Assembly: GCA_964494395.1 (NCBI GenBank)
Contig: CAZBTI010000002.1
Location: 1 to 64,000 of the forward strand
Direction: 5' to 3'
Source: SHLQ01 sp964494395
GTDB lineage: Bacteria; Actinomycetota; Acidimicrobiia; Acidimicrobiales; SHLQ01
DNA: 64,000 nt
Made by a program: the position numbers and the translations under genes. The notes beneath the pieces are model-generated. The model ran no database searches and was not told the DNA's origin. It worked only from the letters and a program-made list of their open reading frames with translations. Shown here in pieces: positions 34,477-43,339 of this stretch (position 1 is its first letter; the number at the start of each line of letters is the position of its first letter).

Positions 34477-35616
34477 ATGGCGGAGTTTGGGCGGGGTGTT
34501 TGGGTGGGGCAGAATGACTTCGTGGCTGCGTTTGACCTTGAATTACTTGCTTCTTCTGCGCTTGCGGGTGATGTTCTAGAGAACTCTGTCGCGGAGCAGA
34601 TTTTGCTCGATCCTGATATTGATCTGCTTCCGTTGGTGAATGCGGCGTATCGGGTTCGTCATGCTCGTTGGGGCAAGACGGTTCAGGTGCACATCTTGAA
34701 CAATGCAGCGAACGGCAAGTGCCCAGAGGATTGCTCGTACTGCACCCAGGGGAAGAACTCTTCGGTTCCGATCGAGGAGTACTCGATGAAGAGTCCGGAC
34801 GAGATCATGGAAGAGGCTCGGCTTGCATACGAGAACGGCGCCTTCCGCTACTGCATGGTGTTCTCTGGTCGCGGACCGTCGACCACCCGCACCGATGAGT
34901 TGGCATCACTCGTAAGAGACATCAAGGCAAAGTACCCGCTCGAAGTGTGCGTATCGGCTGGTCTTCTTGACGACGACAAGGCTGCGGTGCTCGCCGACGC
35001 TGGCCTCGATCGCTTGAACCACAACCTGAACACCTCCGAAGAGCACTACGCCGAGATCTGCACGACGCACACCTATCAGGACCGCCTCAACACGCTGAAG
35101 GCAGCGAAGCGCAACGGCATTGAGATGTGCTCGGGGCTCATTGCCGGCATGGGTGAGCCAGCGTCAGATCTCGTCGAAATCGCACAGACACTTCGCGACC
35201 TCGGCGCCGAATCGATCCCGGTGAACTTCCTGCTTCCATTCGAAGGAAACGACCTGGTCGAGCCGCAGGGACTCAGCCCCGAATACTGCCTGCGGGTGCT
35301 GTGCATGTTCCGCTTCACGAATCCGACTGCCGAGATTCGTGTGGCCGCCGGCCGCGAGTTCCACCTTCGCTCGCTCGAACCACTCGCGCTGTATCCAGCA
35401 AACTCGCTGTTCCTCGAGGGTTACCTAAACGCAAAGGGCGCAGCTTCCAACCGGACATACGAGATGATCACCGACGCCGGATTTGAGATCGTCAGCGACT
35501 TCTCCGCCGATGGCCTCGTCGACTCCGCAGAGAAGCATGCGATGGAGCACCCAGTAGAAATAGCCGGCAAGTCCGCAGTCAAAACGCTAGAGGACCTCCG
35601 CCCCGGCCTTGCGTGA
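34477..35616 (+). CDS. bioB: Biotin synthase
   Basis: A radical SAM enzyme that inserts sulfur into dethiobiotin. The 379-residue protein has the [4Fe-4S] motif in KCPEDCSYCTQG (about residue 82), YCMVFSGRGPS, CVSAGLLDD, LDRLNHNLNTSEEHY, IEMCSGLIAGMGE, and the conserved Arg region AEIRVAAGREFHLR. The last 60 residues are longer than in E. coli BioB. The listed ATG lies right after a repeat without a Shine-Dalgarno site; the GTG at 34522, 13 bases after GGGG, is a credible alternative start. No bioA, bioD or bioF is in the window. Confidence 0.95.
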   Translation: MAEFGRGVWVGQNDFVAAFDLELLASSALAGDVLENSVAEQILLDPDIDLLPLVNAAYRVRHARWGKTVQVHILNNAANGKCPEDCSYCTQGKNSSVPIEEYSMKSPDEIMEEARLAYENGAFRYCMVFSGRGPSTTRTDELASLVRDIKAKYPLEVCVSAGLLDDDKAAVLADAGLDRLNHNLNTSEEHYAEICTTHTYQDRLNTLKAAKRNGIEMCSGLIAGMGEPASDLVEIAQTLRDLGAESIPVNFLLPFEGNDLVEPQGLSPEYCLRVLCMFRFTNPTAEIRVAAGREFHLRSLEPLALYPANSLFLEGYLNAKGAASNRTYEMITDAGFEIVSDFSADGLVDSAEKHAMEHPVEIAGKSAVKTLEDLRPGLA

Positions 35617-35617
35617 G

Positions 35618-35665
35618 AATCTGTGGTTGCTGAGCAGCCAATGCGCGGCTGACAAACCAGAGATT
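35618..35665. terminator. Bidirectional hairpin between bioB and thioesterase gene
   Basis: AATCTGTGGTT pairs with AACCAGAGATT (one mismatch), enclosing a CAGCC/GGCTG stem. It fills the 47 bases between the two convergent stop codons and could terminate transcription from both sides. Confidence 0.6.
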
Positions 35666-36083
35666 ACGACGGCAACGCGTAGGTGATGGTGGCGTGGGCT
35701 ACTGGGCGGTCTGGCTGTCCGTCGATGGTCATGACGATGTCGCCGTAGATGAGTTTGCGGCCGCGCTTGAGCTGTCGGGCTTTGGCGATGACGTCGCCGC
35801 CAATCGCCGGGCGTAGGAAGGTGATGTGGCAGTCCCACGTGACCGCCATTGGGGTGATGCCTTCGGTCGTGAAGGTCAGAACCCATCCGCAGAGGTCGGC
35901 GATGTTGAATAGCGTCGGCCCCGAGATGTAGCCACCGGGTCGAAGCGCTGCTTCGTCGTAGATCCACCGAACCTGCACATCGTCGGGATCGGTCTTTTCG
36001 ATGACGATCGGGGTGTCCTTTGCGAAATCTCCAAGAGACAGCATGAAGTCGGTGACATCTTGTGGCGTTACTTGAGACTCCAT
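35664..36083 (-). CDS. Hotdog-fold thioesterase (PaaI family), copy A
   Basis: Started at ATG 36083 it is 139 residues and begins just 7 bases after the next gene's stop; a longer reading to 36134 would overlap that gene. It has the hotdog features YISGPTLFNIADLCGWVLTFT (the place of the HGG motif, here Y-I-S-G-P) and VTWDCHITFLRPAIGGDVIAKA. The classical His-Gly-Gly is missing, so either catalysis uses other residues or it binds without hydrolysing. It is probably co-transcribed with the adjacent PaaI-like gene, and may act on an acyl-CoA from the neighbouring pathway. Confidence 0.75.
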   Translation of the reverse strand: MESQVTPQDVTDFMLSLGDFAKDTPIVIEKTDPDDVQVRWIYDEAALRPGGYISGPTLFNIADLCGWVLTFTTEGITPMAVTWDCHITFLRPAIGGDVIAKARQLKRGRKLIYGDIVMTIDGQPDRPVAHATITYALPS

Positions 36084-36090
36084 GTCTTCC

Positions 36091-36471
36091 TTATCGTTTG
36101 GTGACGGTCCGGGTGCGTCCCCGAAAGTAGGCAACAGGTTCGTTCCGTTGGTTGGTGATCTTGACGTCGGTGAGTTTGGTTCGGCCCCAACCGTCGACGT
36201 GGATGCCGACGGCGGTCAAGTAATCGCCGACCAAGGCGGCCTTGGTGAAGTCGATGTCGGCATGCGCTGCGAAGGCGACTTGATCGTCGGGGAGTGGTCC
36301 ATTGGAGGTGTAGTCAAAGGCGGTGTCGGCGAGGAGGAAGAGCAGGCCGCCGTGGCAGGTGCCATGACTGTTGAGCATGGTGTCGGTGACGGTCATCGAC
36401 GCGGTCACTGCACCATCGACCTGTGCCACTTCGATTCCGTACTGCTCGATGGCGGGGTCGGATCCTTGCAT
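36091..36471 (-). CDS. Hotdog-fold thioesterase (PaaI family), copy B
   Basis: A 126-residue protein with the full PaaI motif HGTCHGGLLFLLADTAFDY and the following FAAHADIDFTKAALVGDYLTA strand. PaaI hydrolyses hydroxyphenylacetyl-CoA and related thioesters as a rescue enzyme of phenylacetate degradation. The product of the divergent gene 16 bases away is an aldehyde dehydrogenase and the indolepyruvate oxidoreductase lies nearby, which fits arylacetyl-CoA as substrate (inference). No paaABCDE genes are present. Confidence 0.85.
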   Translation of the reverse strand: MQGSDPAIEQYGIEVAQVDGAVTASMTVTDTMLNSHGTCHGGLLFLLADTAFDYTSNGPLPDDQVAFAAHADIDFTKAALVGDYLTAVGIHVDGWGRTKLTDVKITNQRNEPVAYFRGRTRTVTKR

Positions 36472-36487
36472 GCGGCGAGCCTAGTCT

Positions 36488-37921
36488 GTGCCAATGTTCA
36501 TCAACGGTGAGTTTGTCGACGCCCTCTCTGGTGCGACCTTTGAAGTGACTAACCCGGCGACGGGGGCGAGCCTCGGCCACGTGCCCGACGGTGCCGCGGC
36601 CGACGCAGAAGCCGCCATTGCCGCGGCCGATGCGGCCTTTGCGGACTGGTCGAGAACCACGGCTTACGAGCGGGCCGACATCTTGATGACCGCGTGGCGG
36701 TTGATGGGGGAGCGGGCTAGTGACCTCGCAGCGCTGATGACCGCCGAACAAGGCAAGCCGTTGCGTGCGTCGAAAGCGGAGGTCAACTACGGGGCCGACT
36801 TCATCCGTTGGTTCGCCGAGGAAGCGCGTCGCCTGACCGGCGAGTGGATTCCCTCGTCCCGGGCTAACCAACGCTTCCTCTCGGTGCAATCACCGGTCGG
36901 CGTGGTCGCTGCGGTCACGCCATGGAACTACCCAATGTCGATGCTCACCCGAAAGATCGCTCCAGCACTGGCAGCTGGATGCACCATCGTGCTGAAGCCC
37001 GCCGAAGCGACGCCCTTGAACGCGAAGGCCATCTTCGAAGTCTTTCATGACGCTGGTGTTCCCAACGGCGTCATCAATATGGTTACGGCGTCGAATCCAG
37101 TGCCGATCGGTGAGGTGTTCACTACGGATCCTCGGGTGGCGAAACTTACCTTTACCGGTTCGACAGCGGTTGGCCGAGTGCTCGCCGGGGCCGCCGGAGC
37201 ATCGCTCAAACGGGTCTCGGTCGAACTCGGTGGTCATGCGCCGTTCATCGTGATGCCTGACGCCGACCCGGTCCATGCCGCAAAGGGCGCTGCAGCGCTT
37301 AAGTACCTGAACGCTGGCCAAGCGTGCATCAGCCCCAACAGGCTGTACGTGCCGTCGGCCTCGGTCGAAGCGTTCACCGAGACTATGGCGGCCAGGGTCG
37401 GTCGCATCCAGACCGGTGATGGCTCGGCCGAAGGCATTGGCTGTGGCCCGCTCGTGAACGATGCAGCCGTTGCAAAGGTCGAAACGCAAGTCGACGATGC
37501 CGTAGCAAAGGGTGCCGAGGCGGTCGTCGGCGGGCAGCGACTGACCGAAGGCGCGCTGTCCAACGGGCACTTCTACGCCCCGACGGTGCTGTCGGGCGTG
37601 ACGAGCGACATGGTCATCTATCGCGAAGAGACCTTCGGTCCGGTCGCCCCGATCATTGCCTATGACGACCCCGAAGAGGTGATCGACATGGCAAACGATA
37701 CGAACTACGGCCTGGCTGCGTACGTGTACACGAACGACCTTTCGACTGCGTTGAAGACTGTCGAGGCGCTGCGCTTCGGCATCATTGGGGTCAACGACGT
37801 GAATCCGACGTCGGCCTCTGTGCCTTTCGGAGGGATGAAGGACTCGGGGCTTGGTCGTGAGGGGGCTCGGGAAGGCTTGCTCGAGTACTTGGAAACCAAG
37901 ACGGCCGGCATTGCTCTCTAG
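36488..37921 (+). CDS. NAD(P)-dependent aldehyde dehydrogenase, succinate-semialdehyde type
   Basis: A 477-residue enzyme starting with GTG (36488) or ATG (36494). It has the GGFN-like cofactor region PVGVVAAVTPWNYPMSMLTRKIAPALAAG, FTGSTAVGRVL, catalytic Glu in VSVELGGHAPFIVM and catalytic Cys in NAGQACISPNRLYV, and EETFGPVAPI near the end. The closest familiar family is succinate-semialdehyde dehydrogenase (GabD), but arylacetaldehyde or other semialdehydes are possible. It is divergent from PaaI with only 16 bases between starts, so the promoters overlap the coding regions. Confidence 0.88.
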   Translation: MPMFINGEFVDALSGATFEVTNPATGASLGHVPDGAAADAEAAIAAADAAFADWSRTTAYERADILMTAWRLMGERASDLAALMTAEQGKPLRASKAEVNYGADFIRWFAEEARRLTGEWIPSSRANQRFLSVQSPVGVVAAVTPWNYPMSMLTRKIAPALAAGCTIVLKPAEATPLNAKAIFEVFHDAGVPNGVINMVTASNPVPIGEVFTTDPRVAKLTFTGSTAVGRVLAGAAGASLKRVSVELGGHAPFIVMPDADPVHAAKGAAALKYLNAGQACISPNRLYVPSASVEAFTETMAARVGRIQTGDGSAEGIGCGPLVNDAAVAKVETQVDDAVAKGAEAVVGGQRLTEGALSNGHFYAPTVLSGVTSDMVIYREETFGPVAPIIAYDDPEEVIDMANDTNYGLAAYVYTNDLSTALKTVEALRFGIIGVNDVNPTSASVPFGGMKDSGLGREGAREGLLEYLETKTAGIAL

Positions 37922-37975
37922 GGCTCTTTCGTGCCGGCGCTGTAAGGCTCGGGCGCATTGCGATATCCTTGAGCT

Positions 37976-38668
37976 ATGAGCGGCGTCACCTGGGATCAGC
38001 GAAACCCGGGGGACTGGCTTGCCTCGAATGGCCGCTGGTACCCCGAGAGCCAACGACCTCGCTGGTGGGACACGCTTGCCTTGCCGCCGGCTCCGGGTCA
38101 CGGAGGAGCATCGAGTCTGCACGAGCGTGCCGAGGCCACTGCACCGCCCCGCGCAACCAATCGAACTAGAGCAACCACTCGAACGACCACAGCGAAGCGG
38201 CCACCTGCGCCGAGACGCCCGTCGAGTTCATCGACAACGTCCTCGACAGCATCTTCGTCGCCGGCTCCGCCCCGATCATCCTCGGCTCCGCCGCCAGCCT
38301 CGCCGGTTACTCCGACCGGACGTCGGGTGGCCCCAGCGACGGCGAGCGATGTGCGGACCTATAAGTATCGGCTGCCTACCGGCCAGGCTTCGCCGCAAGG
38401 TTTGCCACCCGCATCGGAGTGGCGCGACGACCAAGCCGATGGCGATGACGATGCCGGCACGCTGCCACCAGCGCCCACCGATCCAACTAATTCCGCACCG
38501 GCTCCGCCTGGACGACTGGTGCCGGGTAGGCAGGGGCAAGCCCGAACGCAACCACAGACGGTCGCGAAGGCGAGCGCCTCTGCATACGCCGGAGATCTTG
38601 GACGGGTGCTAGGAAAGGCACGGAAGAAGATCGAAGACGCGATCAACGAGGCAGCCGAGGGAAAGTAG
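37976..38668 (+). CDS. Unknown protein with N-terminal 'NGRWYP' module and disordered middle
   Basis: A 230-residue protein. Residues 4-37 form a Trp-rich module (WDQRNPGDWLASNGRWYPES, then PRWWDTLALPP) like the short W-x-A-S-[DN]-G-[KR]-W-Y-P modules seen at the ends of Acidimicrobiia membrane and regulatory proteins; it is related in spirit to DUF2510. Residues about 45-200 are Pro/Ser/Thr/Ala-rich and surely disordered. The final 25 residues (LGRVLGKARKKIEDAINEAA) form an amphipathic helix. No enzyme motif is seen. It lies between the aldehyde dehydrogenase and the indolepyruvate oxidoreductase, with a 33-base gap to the latter. Confidence 0.6.
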   Translation: MSGVTWDQRNPGDWLASNGRWYPESQRPRWWDTLALPPAPGHGGASSLHERAEATAPPRATNRTRATTRTTTAKRPPAPRRPSSSSTTSSTASSSPAPPRSSSAPPPASPVTPTGRRVAPATASDVRTYKYRLPTGQASPQGLPPASEWRDDQADGDDDAGTLPPAPTDPTNSAPAPPGRLVPGRQGQARTQPQTVAKASASAYAGDLGRVLGKARKKIEDAINEAAEGK

Positions 38669-38701
38669 GGGGCTTCGCCAAGAACGCATGGGGGACACAG
38701 C

Positions 38702-41700
38702 ATGACGAATACCGAGTTCTTCCTGACCGACAGGCTGTCTTCGGTCGAAGGCCAGATCACGCTTTCTGGAGCGCAGGCGCTCATGCGCATCCCGATCGAC
38801 CAGCATCGCGTCGACGTTGCCAAGGGGTTGAAGACCGCGACGCTGATCAGTGGCTATCGCGGATCTCCAGTCGGTGGTATCGAGGGGATCATCAGCCAGC
38901 ACCAAGCCATCCTCGACGCGGCCAACGTGTCGTTCATCAGCGGTGTGAACGAGGAACTCGCCGCAACCATCATCTGGGGTTCGCAGATGGCCGAACTCGA
39001 AAAGACCAAACGCTACGACGGTGTTTTAGGTATGTGGTACGGCAAGGGTCCGGGCGTCGACCGCTCCGGCGATGCGTTCCGGCACGCCAACCTGGCCGGC
39101 GTTGGTCCACATGGGGGAGTGCTGGCCATCGCTGGTGATGATCCGGAGTGCAAGTCTTCGACCATCCCGTCGGCTTCGGAGTTCGCGCTCCACGACGCTG
39201 GGATGCCCGTCCTTTACCCGGCCGATGTCGCAGATGTGCTTCGACTCGGTCGCTTCGGCTTCGAGATGTCGCGTGCATCCGGCCTTTGGGTTGGCTTCAA
39301 AATCCACACCGACGTTGCCGATGGCTTCGCCACCGTTCCCGCAACGGCTGGTGCCCCCGAAGTTGCCGACTACGTGCACGAAGTCGATGGGCAGCCATGG
39401 CAGGCATCGATCAACAACAACCTCATTTCACCCGCCTCACCCATGCTTGAAGAAGAAGCGTTTGGGGTGCGCACCGAGGCCGCACTCGGCTTTGCGCGAG
39501 AGAATCACATGGCTCGCTCGTTCGGGTCCACGAAACCGTGGCTCGGCATCATCGTTGCCGGAAAGCCCGTTGGCGACGTCCAGGACGCACTCGCGATGCT
39601 CGGGGTTGATGATCAACTCGACGACCTCGGCATAGCGGTCTATGTGCCATCTATGATCTCACCGCTCGAACCGCAGGGTCTGCGTGCCTTTGCGTCCGGG
39701 CCGGAAACCATCCTCGTCGTCGAAGCCAAGCGACCGTTCATCGAGGCGCAAGTGCGCGACATTCTGTACGACGAGACGAACCCGCCGAGGGTGTATGGCA
39801 AGCGCGACTGGGATCGCGAAACCCTCATTCCGATTGCAGGTGCGTTGAACTCGAAGACCCTCGTCGGACCTTTGCGCCGGGTCCTCGAACAGAAGATCGA
39901 TCCCGCACGGCTCAAGAAGCAACGCGAACGGATTCCGCTCATTGCCGATAACGCTCCTTTCGATGACGAGGTACTTCCTGGCCGCACACCGTATTACTGC
40001 TCGGGTTGCCCGCATAACCGTTCGACGGTTGTACCCGAGGGTTCCAGCGCCGCCGGAGGCATTGGTTGTCACACCATGGCGCTTTGGATGGGACGGAACA
40101 CCGAAGGTCTGACCCAGATGGGTGGCGAGGGTTCGCAATGGGTGGGCACTGCCCCCTTCGTTCGTGAGGGCCATCGCTTCCAGAACCTTGGAGATGGCAC
40201 GTTCTTTCACTCGGGCTCGCTCTCGATCCGCCAGGCGGTCGCCGCAGGGACGAACATCACGTTCAAGCTGCTCTATAACCACGTCGTCGCAATGACCGGT
40301 GGTCAAGATGCCGCCGGCGAGATGCCCGTCCCCGAACTCACCCGCTGGCTTCGAGCCGAGGGCGTTGGAGCGATCGTGGTTGTAACCAACGACAAAGACC
40401 AGTATGGGTCGGATGCGAAGTTCGAGAAGGGTGTGCGGGTCGTCGACCGCGATTCGTTCGACGAAGTGCAACGCCAGCTCCGCGACATCCCAGGCGTGAC
40501 TGCGCTGATCTATGACCAAGGCTGCGCCGCCGATCTACGCCGCAACCGCAAACGCGGAACCGTGGTCACGCCGACGACTCGGGTGATGATCAACGAGGCG
40601 ATCTGCGAGGGTTGTGGCCATTGCGGTGAGGTATCGAACTGCATGAGTGTGCATCCGGTCGAGACGCCGTTTGGCCGCAAGACCCGCATTCACCAAGAGT
40701 CGTGCAACTACGACCTGAGCTGCCTTGGCGGCAACTGTCCTGCATTCGTGACCGTCGAGATCGACCCGAATGACCGAGTGGCCAAGGTCCGCAGCGGGGC
40801 CGATTTCGCCTATGGCGACCGCCCCGACGATCCGGCACTGCCCGACAAGGCGACGCTTCTCATCGTTGGCGTCGGCGGAACCGGCGTGGTGACCGCGAGC
40901 CAAGTGCTGTCGACCGCTGCCATGCTCGACGACAAGGTGGCGACCAGTCTCGATCAAACCGGGCTCGCTCAAAAGGGTGGGCAGGTCATCTCCAACCTTC
41001 ACCTCGCAAACGAGCCCTACGAGGGCGCAGCGAAGGTGGGCATTGGTGGCGCCGATGCCTTCTTGTTGTTCGACGTCGTTGGCGGTTCGATGCCGGCTGT
41101 CCTCGACAGGGGCGACTCCGAGCACACACGCGCTGTCGTGTCGACCAGCCGGGTGCCCACTGGCCAGATGGTCACGAAGGTCGACCAGGCCGAGTTCCCG
41201 GCGATCGACCGCTTCCGGGCCCGAATCGATGGAGTCACCAAGGCCGAGGAGAACGTGTGGGTCGATGCCGAAGCAATCGCCCGACACGTGTACGCATCAC
41301 AGCCAGCAGCGAACATGCTGGTCGTCGGAATGGCGTACCAGATGGGGATGATCCCGGTCAGGGCGACCGCGATCGAAGAAGCGATTCGGCTGAATGGTGT
41401 TGCCGTCGAAATGAATGCCTCTGCGTTTACTTTGGGTCGTCGAATCGTCGCCGACCCGGACTTGCTGACCGAACTGTCGGCGAGTGCCACCGTCGTCGAA
41501 CCTTCGGCGCCCACTCCGACACGAGTCGTCCAAGCGTTACTCGGGACGGTCCCCGATCCCGGCGCCGACCTCGATGAGATTCTTCGATGGCGCATCCCCG
41601 AACTCATTGCTTGGGGAGACGAGGAGTATGCCCGCCGGTATACCTCGACGATCGCAGCGGTTCGTTCTTCGGAACAGGAAAGCGGAGTGTTTGGAACGCC

Positions 41701-42187
41701 GCTCTCCTCGGTTGCTGCGCGGCATCTGTTCAAGCTGATGGCGTACAAGGACGAGTACGAGGTTGCGCGTCTCGCTCTACGAGGAGACATGGAAGCGCAG
41801 GCGAAATCTCGATTCGGGCCGAATGCAACCCTGAGTTACGAACTGCACCCGCCTTCACTGAAGAAGGTCGGAGTGAAGAAGAAGATCTCCATTCCCTCAT
41901 CGGTTGCGCAAAAGACGTTCGCCTCGCTTCTCAAGTCGAAGAAGGTACGTGGCACGAGGCTCGACCCGTTCGGCCGCTCCGAAGAGCGTCGAGTCGAACG
42001 AGAACTGATTATCGAATACGAGCAATTGTTGGTTCGTTTGCGGAGCGAACTACGCCCAGACAATGTCGAGACTCTGGCATCGATCGCCGACCTCGCCGAC
42101 CAGATTCGCGGCTTCGACGAGATCAAACTCGGCAACGTTGCTCGCTATCGCGAACAAGTCGCTGCGGCGCTCACTGCGCTAGGTTAA
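38702..42187 (+). CDS. Fused indolepyruvate:ferredoxin oxidoreductase
   Basis: A 1161-residue single-chain 2-oxoacid oxidoreductase. Order of domains: pyrimidine-binding domain (GYRGSPVGGIEGII, about 50; NEELAATIIWGSQM), TPP domain (YCSGCPHNRST, GGIGCHTMALWMG about 452, NDKDQYGSDAKF), Cys-rich segment CEGCGHCGEVSNCMSVHPVE plus SCNYDLSCLGGNC for iron-sulfur clusters (about 635-680), a gamma domain starting GVGGTGVVTASQVL (about 722), and an extended C-terminal domain. It decarboxylates aryl or branched 2-oxo acids to acyl-CoA and reduces ferredoxin. The fused form is known from aerobic bacteria. The MaoC-type gene follows after 30 bases. Confidence 0.92.
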   Translation: MTNTEFFLTDRLSSVEGQITLSGAQALMRIPIDQHRVDVAKGLKTATLISGYRGSPVGGIEGIISQHQAILDAANVSFISGVNEELAATIIWGSQMAELEKTKRYDGVLGMWYGKGPGVDRSGDAFRHANLAGVGPHGGVLAIAGDDPECKSSTIPSASEFALHDAGMPVLYPADVADVLRLGRFGFEMSRASGLWVGFKIHTDVADGFATVPATAGAPEVADYVHEVDGQPWQASINNNLISPASPMLEEEAFGVRTEAALGFARENHMARSFGSTKPWLGIIVAGKPVGDVQDALAMLGVDDQLDDLGIAVYVPSMISPLEPQGLRAFASGPETILVVEAKRPFIEAQVRDILYDETNPPRVYGKRDWDRETLIPIAGALNSKTLVGPLRRVLEQKIDPARLKKQRERIPLIADNAPFDDEVLPGRTPYYCSGCPHNRSTVVPEGSSAAGGIGCHTMALWMGRNTEGLTQMGGEGSQWVGTAPFVREGHRFQNLGDGTFFHSGSLSIRQAVAAGTNITFKLLYNHVVAMTGGQDAAGEMPVPELTRWLRAEGVGAIVVVTNDKDQYGSDAKFEKGVRVVDRDSFDEVQRQLRDIPGVTALIYDQGCAADLRRNRKRGTVVTPTTRVMINEAICEGCGHCGEVSNCMSVHPVETPFGRKTRIHQESCNYDLSCLGGNCPAFVTVEIDPNDRVAKVRSGADFAYGDRPDDPALPDKATLLIVGVGGTGVVTASQVLSTAAMLDDKVATSLDQTGLAQKGGQVISNLHLANEPYEGAAKVGIGGADAFLLFDVVGGSMPAVLDRGDSEHTRAVVSTSRVPTGQMVTKVDQAEFPAIDRFRARIDGVTKAEENVWVDAEAIARHVYASQPAANMLVVGMAYQMGMIPVRATAIEEAIRLNGVAVEMNASAFTLGRRIVADPDLLTELSASATVVEPSAPTPTRVVQALLGTVPDPGADLDEILRWRIPELIAWGDEEYARRYTSTIAAVRSSEQESGVFGTPLSSVAARHLFKLMAYKDEYEVARLALRGDMEAQAKSRFGPNATLSYELHPPSLKKVGVKKKISIPSSVAQKTFASLLKSKKVRGTRLDPFGRSEERRVERELIIEYEQLLVRLRSELRPDNVETLASIADLADQIRGFDEIKLGNVARYREQVAAALTALG

Positions 42188-42217
42188 CCAAACCGAACGC
42201 AAGGGAAAGGTGCCAAT

Positions 42218-42679
42218 ATGAGCGTCTCGATCAAAGACATCGATGGACTGCAAGGTCTCATCACCGAAGAGTGGACCGATTGGACTCCCTCGGTCGAGGT
42301 CACACAAGACATGATCAACACCTTTGCTGACGTCACGAAGGATCACCAGTGGATCCACGTCGATGTTGAGCGGGCGAACGCCGGACCCTTCGGCGGGCCC
42401 ATTGCACACGGCTTCCTCACGCTCAGTCTCGTCTCGCACTTCAGCGAGCAGCACTTTCCCGAGGTCGATGGGCTGCTCGGTGTCCTCAACTACGGCGCTG
42501 ATCGTCTTCGGTTTCTGAACCCGGTGCCGGCGGGCGCAAAAGTGCATGCGAAGTCACGCATCGTCGACGTCACGCAGAAGGCGTCCGGCGTTCTGTTGAA
42601 GACCGAGGTTGCTGTTCATGTCGAAGGCGATGAAAAGCCAGCCGTGCTTTATGAATCTCTCGGCTTAATGCTGGGGTAA
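42218..42679 (+). CDS. MaoC-like (R)-hydratase, hotdog fold
   Basis: A 153-residue protein with the hydratase-2 motif DVTKDHQWIHVDVERANAGPF followed by GGPIAHGFLTLSL; the catalytic Asp and His of the D-x(4)-H motif are present. MaoC-type enzymes hydrate trans-2-enoyl-CoA to (R)-3-hydroxyacyl-CoA in fatty-acid or aromatic-acid degradation, or serve polyester and mycolate-like synthesis. It sits 30 bases after the oxidoreductase gene and is likely to be co-transcribed. Confidence 0.88.
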   Translation: MSVSIKDIDGLQGLITEEWTDWTPSVEVTQDMINTFADVTKDHQWIHVDVERANAGPFGGPIAHGFLTLSLVSHFSEQHFPEVDGLLGVLNYGADRLRFLNPVPAGAKVHAKSRIVDVTQKASGVLLKTEVAVHVEGDEKPAVLYESLGLMLG

Positions 42680-42742
42680 GAGAGCCGAAAGTCTCACCGT
42701 CAGGACTTGCCCTTAGGTAGATGCGAGTGTGAGTCTTTAGCA

Positions 42743-43150
42743 ATGCTCAGTGCGAATTTTGACATCGATACCATCCGCATCTTCATTCATGTGCTTGCGG
42801 TGACGGTATGGGTCGGCGGCCAAATCGTAATGATGGCGATCTTGCCGGTCCTCAAGGCCGCCAACGTCGAGGGCTTGCCAAAGATGGTCGCGAAGGGCTT
42901 TCAGAACATCGCATGGCCAGCGATGGCCATTGCCATCTTCACCGGCTTTTGGAACATCTTTGCCTTGCGTGGCCTGGAGAAGTCCTTTGCGTGGAACATG
43001 ATCTTTGGAATCAAGTTCCTCATCGTGATCATCTCAGCAGTCGGAGCCGCACGGCACGCAAAGGCTGAAGACCCAAAGCAAAAGGCCATCTACGGAGCCA
43101 TTGGCTTCGGCGCAGCCATCATTGCGATGTTCCTCGGCTACGTCATCTAG
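42743..43150 (+). CDS. Four-span membrane protein, CopD-like
   Basis: Started at ATG 42743 it has 135 residues. It shows four hydrophobic segments (IFIHVLAVTVWVGGQIVMMA, AWPAMAIAIFTGFWNIFAL, MIFGIKFLIVIISAVGAAR, AIYGAIGFGAAIIAMFLGYV). The first contains H-x(6)-W-x-G-G and later segments hold few charges, as in CopD-domain proteins that are thought to bind copper or heme. The function is not established. A scaffold gap starts 15 bases after the stop codon. Confidence 0.7.
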   Translation: MLSANFDIDTIRIFIHVLAVTVWVGGQIVMMAILPVLKAANVEGLPKMVAKGFQNIAWPAMAIAIFTGFWNIFALRGLEKSFAWNMIFGIKFLIVIISAVGAARHAKAEDPKQKAIYGAIGFGAAIIAMFLGYVI

Positions 43151-43277
43151 AAATCGTCATCTAGNNNNNNNNNNNNNNNNNNNNNNNNNNNNNNNNNNNN
43201 NNNNNNNNNNNNNNNNNNNNNNNNNNNNNNNNNNNNNNNNNNNNNNNNNNNNNNNNNNNNNNNNAATCGCCATCTAG
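43141..43277. repeat. Short tandem repeat interrupted by a scaffold gap
   Basis: CGTCATCTAG occurs at 43141-43150 and 43155-43164, and CGCCATCTAG at 43268-43277 just after 100 Ns (43165-43264). The unit is about 14 bases, starting at the last codons of the membrane protein gene. The gap probably hides further units. The rest of 43278-43339 has a small hairpin (ACAGACC/GGTCTGT at 43322-43340) after the plsC stop. Confidence 0.7.
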
Positions 43278-43339
43278 CTCAGGGCAAAATAGACAACCGC
43301 AATCGAGATTTGTACAGGCTCACAGACCGCTACGGTCTG

